From Deltaproteobacteria bacterium (lineage in GTDB: Bacteria > Desulfobacterota > Binatia > Binatales > Binataceae): 12,957 nucleotides of DNA. The position numbers and the translations under genes are program-made. Position 1 is the stretch's first letter. Every line of letters begins with the position of its first letter. Below are positions 1-7,064 of this stretch, in pieces. The notes below the pieces were generated by a model. It saw nothing but the letters and a program-made list of their open reading frames with translations. It was not told where the DNA came from and ran no database searches. The stretch spans positions 1 through 12,957 of the forward strand of contig JAJZAG010000070.1 in assembly GCA_021799555.1 (NCBI GenBank), in the 5' to 3' direction.

Positions 1-1
1 T

Positions 2-856
2 GGCGGCGACTGCGCGGCCAATGCCTACTACATAGTCAATAACTATAATCCCGCCTACCTTGGCACCGGTCAGGAGCTGTATCAGGGCGGAGCGAACGAT
101 TTCACGATTCCGCCGAGCACGCAGCCGAACCTTGGCCTCATGCTGAGCGCGCATAACGTGTCGTGGAAATACTATGGAGAAGGATGGGCCAACGGCGCTG
201 AAACGGGCGAAGAGATTCCCGGCGCCGGCGGTTACTGCAATATCTGCGACCCCTTTCTCTACTCCAAGCAGATCATGACCAGTCCCGCACTGCGCCAGAA
301 CCTGACCGGGATTCATCAACTTTATTCCGATATTCAGTCCGGCGCGCTTCCCGCGGTGTCGATTGTGAAGCCTGACGGCTTCCTCGACGGCCATCCGGCG
401 TCTTCGAAGTTCGAGTTGTTCGAGGCCTTCTCGCACAAGATTATCGACCTGGTGCAGGCGAATCCGAAGCTATGGGCGGACACCGCGATCGTGATCACCG
501 TCGACGAAGGCGGCGGCTACTATGACTCCGGATATATCCAGCCGATCGACTTCTTCGGCGACGGCACGCGTATCCCGATGATTGTCGTGTCGCCGTTCTC
601 GGCGGGCGGCCGGGTCGTGCATGACTACTACGACCATGTATCATTCGCGAAGTTCGTGGAGGCCAATTGGCGTCTGCCGGTCATTTCGGCCTCGAGCCGC
701 GACAACCTGCCGAACCCAACCGCGGCTCTGAGTAATCCCTACGTTCCGGTCAATGCTCCGGCGATCGGAGATCTGATGGGGATGTTCAACTTCTCCGGAC
801 GTGGTCAGGGCGGGGGCGACGGCGGCGGCCGACAACACCGCAACGCACGCCAATAG
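2..856 (+). CDS. Phosphoesterase (phospholipase C / acid phosphatase family), 5'-truncated
   Basis: The reading frame is open from the left edge of the window (codons from base 2) to the TAG at 854-856, so the N-terminal part lies outside. The visible C-terminal 284 residues match the phosphoesterase superfamily that includes phospholipase C and AcpA-like acid phosphatases, which hydrolyse phosphate mono- or diesters, usually outside the cytoplasm. Signals are VKPDGFLDGHP, then ITVDEGGGYYD, where the D-E pair sits where the family has metal-binding acidic residues. These are followed by RIPMIVVSPFSAGG and YDHVSFAKFVEANW, whose D-H pair fits the conserved late DHxS motif. The protein ends in a low-complexity Gly/Arg/Gln tail. 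The signal peptide and first metal-binding motifs would be upstream of the window, so substrate class cannot be decided. The gene is followed by a strong terminator and appears to end its own transcription unit. Confidence 0.85.
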   Translation, partial: GGDCAANAYYIVNNYNPAYLGTGQELYQGGANDFTIPPSTQPNLGLMLSAHNVSWKYYGEGWANGAETGEEIPGAGGYCNICDPFLYSKQIMTSPALRQNLTGIHQLYSDIQSGALPAVSIVKPDGFLDGHPASSKFELFEAFSHKIIDLVQANPKLWADTAIVITVDEGGGYYDSGYIQPIDFFGDGTRIPMIVVSPFSAGGRVVHDYYDHVSFAKFVEANWRLPVISASSRDNLPNPTAALSNPYVPVNAPAIGDLMGMFNFSGRGQGGGDGGGRQHRNARQ

Positions 857-898
857 ATTACCCAGGCAATCGAGTCTTCCATCATCGAGGCGCACCTC

Positions 899-934
899 GG
901 GGCGGCCGGATCTTTGCCGGCCGTCCTCATTTTT
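899..934 (+). terminator. Rho-independent terminator after the phosphoesterase gene
   Basis: Bases 900-909 pair with 917-926 in a GC-rich 10-bp stem (core GGCCGG / CCGGCC, one G-U pair) around a 7-base loop, ATCTTTG. The 3' arm runs into TCATTTTT at 927-934. This is the form of an intrinsic terminator on the plus strand, 43 bp after the phosphoesterase stop. It separates that gene from the yacG-lpxA pair. Confidence 0.78.
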
Positions 935-1025
935 GGCCTGCTATCCTCGGTGGTCCGCGCCCTGGCGCTGGGTGATTGCGCGTGCCCGCTCGATCTGGCA
1001 GTTTTCCAATTCGAGCGAAGCTCTC

Positions 1026-1265
1026 ATGCGATGTCCGACGTGCAAGAGGCCGGTTGACGCGACGGCGCGCAATCCGTTTCGGCCGTTCTGCTCCGAGCGA
1101 TGCCGGATGGTCGATCTCGGCACTTGGGCGTCTGAGGAGTACCGCGTCGCCGGCGGCAAGGCCGAAGACGACTCCGAGCATCCCGATGACCGGATGAAAG
1201 ATGACCGAGTGCAAGCCGACGACCGGATCAAAGAAGCGCGGCTGAAAAAGCCCGGCCTCAACTGA
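1026..1265 (+). CDS. yacG: YacG-like zinc-binding protein (DNA gyrase inhibitor family)
   Basis: A 79-residue protein with the YacG signature: C3-P-T-C6, then RPFCSERC giving C22 and C26 (a four-cysteine zinc site), followed directly by MVDLGTWASEEYRV. In E. coli, YacG binds GyrB and inhibits gyrase; whether that holds here is inference from family. I chose the ATG at 1026 because the family begins a few residues before the first CxxC; the frame stays open upstream to about 801, but that part does not look like family sequence. The tail is longer than usual and highly charged, with a three-fold DDR(M/V/I) repetition at about residues 54-67. The next gene, lpxA, starts 6 bp after the stop, so the two are probably co-transcribed. 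No strong ribosome binding site is visible; GAGCGAAG lies about 6-13 bases upstream. Confidence 0.85.
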   Translation: MRCPTCKRPVDATARNPFRPFCSERCRMVDLGTWASEEYRVAGGKAEDDSEHPDDRMKDDRVQADDRIKEARLKKPGLN

Positions 1266-1271
1266 GTCGCG

Positions 1272-2099
1272 ATGCCGCACAAAGAGTCCGCCGCGCCGAA
1301 GATTCATCCCTCGGCTGTGGTCGGCCCGGAAGTCGAGCTTGGCCCCGGCGTCGAGATCGGGCCGTTCTGCATGCTCGACGGCCGCGTAAAGCTTGGCGCG
1401 CGCACCCGGCTCATCGGCCACGTGACGATCTTCGGCGACACCGAAATGGGCGCCGACAACGTCGTGCATCCGACCGCCGTTATTGGCGACGAGCCGCAGG
1501 ATCTTTCCTACAGCGGAGCGCCTCGCCAGGTCCGGATTGGCGACCGGAATATCTTTCGCGAAGGCGCGACGGTGCATCGCGGATGCGAAAAGGGCCTCGT
1601 CACGACAATCGGCAGCGACAACTTCATCATGCACAACGCGCATATCGGCCACGATTGCCGCGTCGGCGATCAGACCATTATCGCTGGAGGTGCGCTGCTG
1701 GCGGGATGGGTGCAAGTCGGCGACCGCGCGCTCGTGTCCGGCAACTGCGTGGTGCATCAATTCACGCGGATTGGACGCCTCGCGTTAACCCGAGGCGGCT
1801 CGCGGATGAGCAGGGACATCCCGCCATTCTGTATCGTGGACGGAGTGCATACTTTGCGGGCGATCAATGTTATTGGGCTCAGGCGCGCGGGTTTTTCGGC
1901 GCCGGCCATCGCCGCGCTGCGCCGCGCCTTTACGGCGCTCTTTGGCGCTCGCCAGAACCTTCGGCTGGCGGTCGAGCGCTTGCTCAGCTCCGGGCCGCCT
2001 ACGCCGGAGGTCGCCGAGATGATGGAATTTATCCGCGCAAGCAGGCGCGGGGTCGCGTTCGGGCCGCGCGCCGCGCGAAATGGCGAGTTCGAGCAATAG
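1272..2099 (+). CDS. lpxA: Acyl-ACP--UDP-N-acetylglucosamine O-acyltransferase (LpxA), divergent
   Basis: A 275-residue left-handed beta-helix acyltransferase. LpxA moves a 3-hydroxyacyl chain from ACP to the 3-OH of UDP-GlcNAc, the first step of lipid A synthesis, in the cytoplasm. Hexapeptide repeats fill roughly residues 11-190 (for example IHPSAVVGPEVELGPGVEIG). The active-site segment MHNAHIGHDC carries H124 and H127; H127 aligns with the catalytic base H125 of E. coli. VVHQF and GLRRAGFS, the start of the helical C-terminal domain, are also present. Aligning by eye, K76 of E. coli becomes Ser (QDLSY) and H144 becomes Trp (LAGWVQV), while G173, the acyl-chain ruler position, is still Gly. 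This resembles the variant LpxA-like group whose members read VNTL or VHTL where E. coli has the GNHA segment. No lpxD, fabZ or lpxB is adjacent, so it may be a paralogue. Start is the ATG at 1272, 6 bp after yacG. Confidence 0.88.
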   Translation: MPHKESAAPKIHPSAVVGPEVELGPGVEIGPFCMLDGRVKLGARTRLIGHVTIFGDTEMGADNVVHPTAVIGDEPQDLSYSGAPRQVRIGDRNIFREGATVHRGCEKGLVTTIGSDNFIMHNAHIGHDCRVGDQTIIAGGALLAGWVQVGDRALVSGNCVVHQFTRIGRLALTRGGSRMSRDIPPFCIVDGVHTLRAINVIGLRRAGFSAPAIAALRRAFTALFGARQNLRLAVERLLSSGPPTPEVAEMMEFIRASRRGVAFGPRAARNGEFEQ

Positions 2100-2156
2100 C
2101 GCAATGCGAAATTGGGCTGGCTTGCCCGATATCAACGGTCCGGATAATGATCATCC

Positions 2157-2603
2157 ATGCGTTTTCGCCTGCGATTTGTGATCGGTACCGCGCTGGTCGC
2201 CGGTGCGATTGTGTATCTGATCACGACCGCGATTCGAAACACTTCCGAGTATTATCTGACCGTAAATGAAGTCGCCGCGCGTCAGGGTCAGCTCGTCGGC
2301 CAGCCTTTGCGGGTTGCCGGCCGCGTCAGGCCCGGAACGATCCAGTGGGATCCGACAACGCTCACGCTAAAGTTCGCGATGGTCGAGATACCCGACCCGA
2401 ATGCGAATCCGGTGGTCAAGCAAGTATCGGCCGCCGACCCGGCGTCGTATTCCGTGACCTGCACCGGCGAGCCGAAACCGGATATGTTAGCCGATAACCG
2501 CGACGTGATCGTCGAAGGTAAACTTGACCGGTCCAGGCATATTACGGCCACCGAGGTCCTTACAAGTTGCCCTTCCAAGTACAAGCCGGCGCAAGCAAAA
2601 TAG
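2157..2603 (+). CDS. ccmE: Cytochrome c maturation haem chaperone CcmE, CxxxY type
   Basis: A 148-residue periplasmic haem chaperone with one N-terminal membrane anchor (about residues 6-25) and an OB-fold beta-barrel domain. Family signals are YYLTVNEV, the segment GQPLRVAGRVRPGTI, and RDVIVEGKLDRS leading into TATEVLTSCPSKY. Classical CcmE binds haem covalently through His in a HxxxY motif (AKHDENY-like). Here the aligned position is Cys138, giving C138-P-S-K-Y142, the CxxxY form known from Desulfovibrio and archaea (System I*). CcmE takes haem from the CcmABCD complex and passes it to CcmF for ligation to apocytochrome c. It is the first gene of the ccm cluster, with ccmF 6 bp downstream. 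The ATG at 2157 places the anchor immediately after a basic MRFRLR start. Confidence 0.93.
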   Translation: MRFRLRFVIGTALVAGAIVYLITTAIRNTSEYYLTVNEVAARQGQLVGQPLRVAGRVRPGTIQWDPTTLTLKFAMVEIPDPNANPVVKQVSAADPASYSVTCTGEPKPDMLADNRDVIVEGKLDRSRHITATEVLTSCPSKYKPAQAK

Positions 2604-2609
2604 GATGCG

Positions 2610-4625
2610 ATGCCTGATTTAGGCCGACTTGCCCTCGCGATCGCGTTTGTACTGGCGATCTATTCGATCTGCGCAAACGTTTTCGGCGCGCGACGCTCAC
2701 GGCCCGAGTTTGTCGCGAGCGCGCGCCACGCGCTGTGGTCGATGTGCGCGATGGTGACGATCGCGGTCGCGGCGCTGTGGACGGGGCTCTTGAGTTCGGA
2801 CTTTTCGCTTGAGTATGTCGCTTCGTACTCGAGCACCACGCTTCCCACCGCATATAAAATCACCGCGCTATGGGGTGGTCAGCAAGGCTCGCTACTGCTC
2901 TGGACTTGGCTGCTGACGATCTTTACCTCGATCGCTGCGTTTCAGAGCAGGCGGCGTAATCCCGAGATTGCGCCCTATGCGATGGCGGTGCTGGCGGGGG
3001 TCGCGATTTTCTTCCTCGGGATGCTGAACTTTGTGACGCGGCCGTTCGACCTGCTGCCGGTGATTCCGGCGCAGGGCACGGACCTGAATCCATTACTGCA
3101 AAACTACTGGATGGCGATCCATCCGCCGTCGCTTTACACGGGATACGTCAGTTCGACAGTTCCGTTCGCGTTCGGAGCGGCTGCGCTGATCACCGGCAAG
3201 CTCGACGACGGATGGATTCGCTCGACGCGGCGCTGGGCAATCTTCTCGTGGTTCTTCCTGACGCTCGGTAACCTGTTCGGCGCACGATGGGCATATGAAG
3301 TCCTCGGATGGGGCGGCTATTGGGCGTGGGATCCGGTCGAGAATGCCGCTTTCATGCCTTGGCTCGTGATGACGGCGTACCTGCACTCGGTGATGATCCA
3401 GGAGCGCAAGGACATGCTGAAGGTGTGGAACCTTGCGCTGATCGGGCTGGCTTTCTCGCTGACGATTTTCGGCACGTTCATCACACGCAGCGGCGTGATC
3501 TCCTCGGTGCATTCGTTTACTCAATCGGGGCTGGGTCCGTATTTCCTGACCTTCCTTGCCTTTATCGTGACCGCCTATACGGGGCTGCTCATCTTTCGCG
3601 CCAGAGAGTTGCGCAGTCCCGCCGAATTCGAGTCGTACCTGTCACGCGAGGCGGCATTCCTGTTCAACAACCTGATGCTGATCGGAATCGCGTTCGCGGT
3701 CTTTTGGGGGACGATCTTCCCGGTGCTTTCGGAAGCGGTGCGCGGGGTGAAGATCACCGTCGGGCCGCCATTCTTCAATAGCGTTGCGGGGCCGCTCGCG
3801 CTTGGGTTGATTTTCCTTATGGGCGTGGGGCCGCTTATCGCGTGGCGGCGCACGACCACGAGCAACCTGGTCAAAAGTTTCGCTGCGCCTGCGATTCTCG
3901 GCGTCGCGACCGGAGTTGTCGCAGCCGCTGCGGGACTGCGCGAATGGTACGTGCTGACCGCCATTTCCCTTGCCGCCTTCGTGTTCGGCACGATTATCGT
4001 CGAGTTCCGTCGCGGCGTCAGCGCGCGCCGCCACATGCTGGCCGAGCCTGCTCCCAAGGCGCTGGTCAACCTGGTCGCGAAGAACAATCGCCGCTACGGC
4101 GGATACATAATTCATGTTGGCGTGATCGTCGCCTTCGTCGGGATCGTCGGCTCGTCGTTTTTCAAGACCGAAGTCAAGAAGAGCGTTCGCGAAGGCCAGA
4201 GCTTCTCGATCGGCGCCTACCAGCTTCGTTATCTCGGCCTTGATGAAGATGATACCGCCCACATGGAAACCGCGACCGCCCGCGTCGAAGTCTCGCGCGA
4301 TGGCCGCGTCGTCGCCGAGATGACGCCCGCGAAGCTCTTCTACAAGCGCGAGCAGCAGCCCGCGACCCGCGTCGCGATTCGCTCGACCCCGGTCGCCGAT
4401 CTGTACATCGTGCTGGCCGGTCTGGAACCGAATGGCAATCAGGCCACCTTCGAAGTTTTCCTGACGCCGCTGGTTTTTTGGCTGTGGGCGGGGGGTCTGT
4501 TGATGGCGCTCGGCACGGTGGTCGTGATGTGGCCTAATGTGCGCGAGCGCGCCGCGATCGCGTCAGCCGTGAGTCGCGCCGCGCCGATCGCTATTTCCGG
4601 CGAGGCCGCGCCCGGCGGAGAATGA
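2610..4625 (+). CDS. ccmF: Haem lyase subunit CcmF
   Basis: A 671-residue polytopic membrane protein, close to the usual CcmF length, forming the core of the cytochrome c haem lyase that joins haem from holo-CcmE to CxxCH apocytochromes. The haem-handling WWD motif is clear: GWGGYWAWDPVENAAFMPW, with W238, W240 and D241. The four family histidines are present: H171 (IHPPSLYTGY), H259 (YLHSVMI), H301 (SVHSFTQS) and H502 (YIIHVGVIVA). A soluble periplasmic segment lies near residues 510-610, before the last helix (LLMALGTVVVMWP). Nothing looks broken. Its TGA overlaps the start of ccmH in an ATGA (4622-4625), which indicates translational coupling. NrfE/CcmF paralogues for nitrite reductase look similar, but the flanking ccm genes support general CcmF. 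Confidence 0.96.
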   Translation: MPDLGRLALAIAFVLAIYSICANVFGARRSRPEFVASARHALWSMCAMVTIAVAALWTGLLSSDFSLEYVASYSSTTLPTAYKITALWGGQQGSLLLWTWLLTIFTSIAAFQSRRRNPEIAPYAMAVLAGVAIFFLGMLNFVTRPFDLLPVIPAQGTDLNPLLQNYWMAIHPPSLYTGYVSSTVPFAFGAAALITGKLDDGWIRSTRRWAIFSWFFLTLGNLFGARWAYEVLGWGGYWAWDPVENAAFMPWLVMTAYLHSVMIQERKDMLKVWNLALIGLAFSLTIFGTFITRSGVISSVHSFTQSGLGPYFLTFLAFIVTAYTGLLIFRARELRSPAEFESYLSREAAFLFNNLMLIGIAFAVFWGTIFPVLSEAVRGVKITVGPPFFNSVAGPLALGLIFLMGVGPLIAWRRTTTSNLVKSFAAPAILGVATGVVAAAAGLREWYVLTAISLAAFVFGTIIVEFRRGVSARRHMLAEPAPKALVNLVAKNNRRYGGYIIHVGVIVAFVGIVGSSFFKTEVKKSVREGQSFSIGAYQLRYLGLDEDDTAHMETATARVEVSRDGRVVAEMTPAKLFYKREQQPATRVAIRSTPVADLYIVLAGLEPNGNQATFEVFLTPLVFWLWAGGLLMALGTVVVMWPNVRERAAIASAVSRAAPIAISGEAAPGGE

Positions 4626-5128
4626 TAATGCGCGCGCGAAGTAATCGATGGCTCGCGATTGCCGCGCCGCTGATTGTCTTCGCGACGCTCGGAGCCTATG
4701 CGGTTGCGGCCACCAGGCCTACCGTCGAACAGGTTGCGCAGAGGCTCACCTGCCAATGCGGATGCGGCCTGACGGTCGCGAACTGCAACATGCCCACGTG
4801 CAGCTTTTCGGTTCCGACGCGCCATCACATCCGCGATCTGATCGCACAGGGAAAATCCCAAGTCGAAATAATCGCATTTTACCGCCATAAATATGGCGAG
4901 AAAGTTCTTTCTGCTCCAACCACCGAAGGCTTCAACCTGCTTGCGTGGATCACTCCGTTTGGCGCGATGCTCGCCGGCGCCGTAGTGATAGTCTTCACCG
5001 CCCGCAGATGGCGCCGTAATCCTGTCGAGACGCCATCGCCCGCTCCGGTATCCGATCCGATGGACGAGCCACGCTTCGATCCCGAGCTGCGCCGCAAGCT
5101 TGCCGAAGACTTGAGGAGGGGCGGCTGA
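4622..5128 (+). CDS. ccmH: CcmH-type thiol protein of cytochrome c maturation, Cys-rich variant
   Basis: A 168-residue protein with an N-terminal membrane segment or signal (about 10-30), a CcmH domain (about 33-100) and a second membrane helix (about 106-127), ending in a short charged cytoplasmic-looking tail. CcmH keeps the apocytochrome CxxCH thiols reduced for haem attachment. The family backbone is visible: VEQVAQRLTCQCGCG, then HIRDLIAQGKSQVEI and YRHKYGEKVLSAP. Standard CcmH has LRCxxCQ; here the cysteines are C44, C46 and C48 in TCQCGCG, plus C55 and C60 (NCNMPTC), so there is no CxxC spacing in the first cluster. Translation probably couples to ccmF by the ATGA overlap; an alternative in-frame ATG lies at 4628. 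The next gene starts 3 bp after its stop. Confidence 0.9.
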   Translation: MIMRARSNRWLAIAAPLIVFATLGAYAVAATRPTVEQVAQRLTCQCGCGLTVANCNMPTCSFSVPTRHHIRDLIAQGKSQVEIIAFYRHKYGEKVLSAPTTEGFNLLAWITPFGAMLAGAVVIVFTARRWRRNPVETPSPAPVSDPMDEPRFDPELRRKLAEDLRRGG

Positions 5129-5131
5129 GCG

Positions 5132-5674
5132 ATGCTCTACCTTGCCGCCGTGTTGATTGTGGCTGGCGTCGCAATGTTCGTGGCGGCGCCGCTCGCGGGC
5201 GGGCTGTTGCCCTCGCGCCGTCGAAAAACCGCCGATCTTGACGCTGAGCGCCTCGAGCATCAGCGCGGCCTCGCCGTGCAGGCGCTGCGCGAGCTGGATT
5301 TCGACCGCGAGATGGGCAAGCTTGCCGACGCTGACTACGAAGCACTGCGCGTCACCCTCGAAACCCGCGCGCTCGAGGCGATGAAGTCGCTTGAAGCGCT
5401 CCAGCGCAAAGCCGAAGACGAGCGCCGCGCCGACGCGCCGCCCGCGCCCAAAGCGCTGAAGCCCGCTTTGCACGTTGAGCCCGCGCGCGGCGCTGAAGTT
5501 CCGCGTGTCCCTCAATATCCTGCCGTCGCGTCCGTGCGCCCGATCGCTTCCGCGCCGCGCAGTTTGCGCTTCTGCCCTCAGTGCGGCAACCGCACGATTG
5601 CCGACGCGCGATTCTGCGCCGAATGCGGCCTCGCGCTTCGCCCCGCCGGCCGCGCCACCGGCTGGAACGACTGA
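5132..5674 (+). CDS. CcmI-like membrane protein with C-terminal zinc ribbon
   Basis: A 180-residue protein. Residues 3-25 form one membrane helix (LYLAAVLIVAGVAMFVAAPL). Residues about 35-95 are a charged, probably coiled-coil helix containing LRELDFDREMGKLADADYEA, much like the N-terminal helix region of CcmI (CycH N-terminus). A Pro/Ala-rich linker (about 100-143) follows, and then a zinc ribbon with C148-P-Q-C151 and C162-A-E-C165. Normal CcmI carries periplasmic TPR repeats that bind apocytochrome; none are seen here. Position between ccmH and ccmA, and overlap of its TGA with the ccmA ATG (TGATG at 5672-5676), place it in the ccm operon. Role in apocytochrome handling or complex assembly is inference. 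With a cytoplasmic C-terminus the ribbon would face the cytosol; topology is not fixed by sequence alone. Confidence 0.72.
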   Translation: MLYLAAVLIVAGVAMFVAAPLAGGLLPSRRRKTADLDAERLEHQRGLAVQALRELDFDREMGKLADADYEALRVTLETRALEAMKSLEALQRKAEDERRADAPPAPKALKPALHVEPARGAEVPRVPQYPAVASVRPIASAPRSLRFCPQCGNRTIADARFCAECGLALRPAGRATGWND

Positions 5675-6384
5675 TGCTCCCGCCGGCCGTCGAGACTCGT
5701 GCGCTTGGCAAGAGCTTCGGCCTTGTTCCGGTGCTGCTCGACGTCGATCTCCGCGTCGCCTCCGGACGCGCCGCGGTGATTATCGGCGGCAACGGCGCAG
5801 GTAAATCGACCCTGCTCGCGATATTGGCCGGAGTCTCGGCGCCGAGCAGCGGCAACGCGCTTATCTTCGGGCAGGAATCGCACCGGCTCGCCGCCGACAC
5901 GCGCCGGAATATCGCGATGCTGTCGCATCACAGCTTCCTCTACCCGAATCTCACCGCGCTCGAAAATCTCGAATTTTACGCCTCTCTCTACGGAGTCAGA
6001 AATCCCCACGATGCCGCCTATGAGTGGCTGACGCGCGTCGGTCTGGCGAATTTTGCCGGCGAGCGGGTGCGGAGGTTCTCGCGCGGGATGGAGCAGCGAC
6101 TCGCCGCGGCGCGCGCAATGATAGCCGCGCCGATGCTGCTCTTGCTCGACGAGCCGTTCGGCGCGCTCGATTCAGCCGGCGTTGCGATCATGACCGACCT
6201 GATCCGAACCGAACTGGCGCGCGGATGCGCCGTCGTCGCAAGCGCACACGCTCCGATGAAGTTCGACGGCGTTGACCTCGATCAATACGAAATCCGGCGC
6301 GGACGGCTCATCCCGCTCAGCGATCACGCCGAACCGCCGCGCGCAAGCCGCCTGCGCGCATTGTTGGGACGGCAAAATCAATGA
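5674..6384 (+). CDS. ccmA: Haem exporter ATP-binding protein CcmA
   Basis: A 236-residue ABC ATPase that uses ATP to release haem-loaded CcmE from the CcmC-CcmD complex, on the cytoplasmic face with CcmB. Walker A is GGNGAGKS (38-45), Walker B is LLLLDEP (155-161) and the D-loop is GALD (163-166). The signature region reads RFSRGMEQR (134-142), a weak version of LSxGQ as is common in CcmA. The Q-loop area reads LSHHSFLYPNLTALENL, with His where CcmA proteins often have it. The ATG at 5674 overlaps the preceding stop and gives a normal N-terminus; the frame is open further upstream to 5581, but that stretch lies inside the zinc-ribbon gene. The stop overlaps the ccmB start (ATGA, 6381-6384). 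Confidence 0.93.
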   Translation: MLPPAVETRALGKSFGLVPVLLDVDLRVASGRAAVIIGGNGAGKSTLLAILAGVSAPSSGNALIFGQESHRLAADTRRNIAMLSHHSFLYPNLTALENLEFYASLYGVRNPHDAAYEWLTRVGLANFAGERVRRFSRGMEQRLAAARAMIAAPMLLLLDEPFGALDSAGVAIMTDLIRTELARGCAVVASAHAPMKFDGVDLDQYEIRRGRLIPLSDHAEPPRASRLRALLGRQNQ

Positions 6385-7052
6385 CCGCTTTTGTCGCCGT
6401 GCTGTCGAAGGACCTGCGCCTGGAGCTGCGCAGCGGGATGAGCACGATCGCGATGGTCGCGCTCGCGATGCTGGTCCTGGTGGTGCTGGTCTTTGCGCTC
6501 AATCCCGGCGTCGCGCGCGGTCCAGAGGCTGCCGCCGGTGCGCTGTGGATCGCGCTGGTATTTGCCGGGATGCTCGGCGCGTCGCGCGCACTTCTGGCCG
6601 AAAATGAAAACGCCTGCATCCGCGCGTTGCTGATGAGCCCGATCGACCGCGCGACACTGTTTGCGGCGAAACTCGCCGCGGCCGCGATTTTTATGATGGT
6701 CGCGCTTGCCGCCGGTGTCGTCCTGACCGTGTTGTTTTTCAATTTGAATTTTTCCGGCGCGCTCGTGCGGCTCGCGCCGATTCTGGTCCTCGGCGTGATC
6801 GGCTTCGCCGCGCTGGCGACCCTTCTCGCCGCGATCTCCGGACGCGCGCGCGGCGGCGAGCTGCTCTTGCCGCTGTTGATCGTCCCGCTGTTCGTGCCGG
6901 CGCTGATTGCCGGCGTCCGCGCCGCCGGCGCCGCGCTGTCCGGAGCCCCGATGGCGACAGCGCGCGACTGGATCGGTATCCTCATCGCGTTCGACGTGCT
7001 GTTCGTGACCGCAGGCTACCTGCTGTTCGAACACGTGATCGGAGAAGAGTAA
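6381..7052 (+). CDS. ccmB: Haem exporter membrane subunit CcmB
   Basis: A 223-residue integral membrane protein with about six predicted helices, the usual CcmB length. It starts with the family-typical VLSKDLRLELRSG and shows hydrophobic segments near residues 20-38, 50-70, 95-120, 127-150, 160-178 and 190-218. CcmB pairs with CcmA as the permease-like part of the CcmABCD complex that frees holo-CcmE. Its ATG overlaps the ccmA stop by 4 bp, which couples their translation. Identification rests on size, hydrophobic pattern, the first motif and exact placement between ccmA and ccmC. Confidence 0.9.
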   Translation: MTAFVAVLSKDLRLELRSGMSTIAMVALAMLVLVVLVFALNPGVARGPEAAAGALWIALVFAGMLGASRALLAENENACIRALLMSPIDRATLFAAKLAAAAIFMMVALAAGVVLTVLFFNLNFSGALVRLAPILVLGVIGFAALATLLAAISGRARGGELLLPLLIVPLFVPALIAGVRAAGAALSGAPMATARDWIGILIAFDVLFVTAGYLLFEHVIGEE

Positions 7053-7064
7053 AGGCGTATCGGC

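Noticed and set aside
927..1760. Long minus-strand open frame of 277 codons opposite yacG and lpxA
   Set aside because: It is an antisense shadow of high-GC coding sequence; its translation has no recognisable motif, while the plus strand encodes two clear families.
2114..2130. GGGC...GCCC inverted pair between lpxA and ccmE as a terminator
   Set aside because: The stem is only four base pairs and no T-run follows.
3642..4262. Minus-strand open frame of 206 codons inside ccmF
   Set aside because: It lies wholly within an intact, conserved membrane protein gene and has no motif of its own.
4439..5515. Minus-strand open frame of 358 codons opposite ccmF, ccmH and the CcmI-like gene
   Set aside because: The plus-strand genes have overlapping starts and stops and clear motifs; the antisense product looks like arginine-rich shadow sequence.
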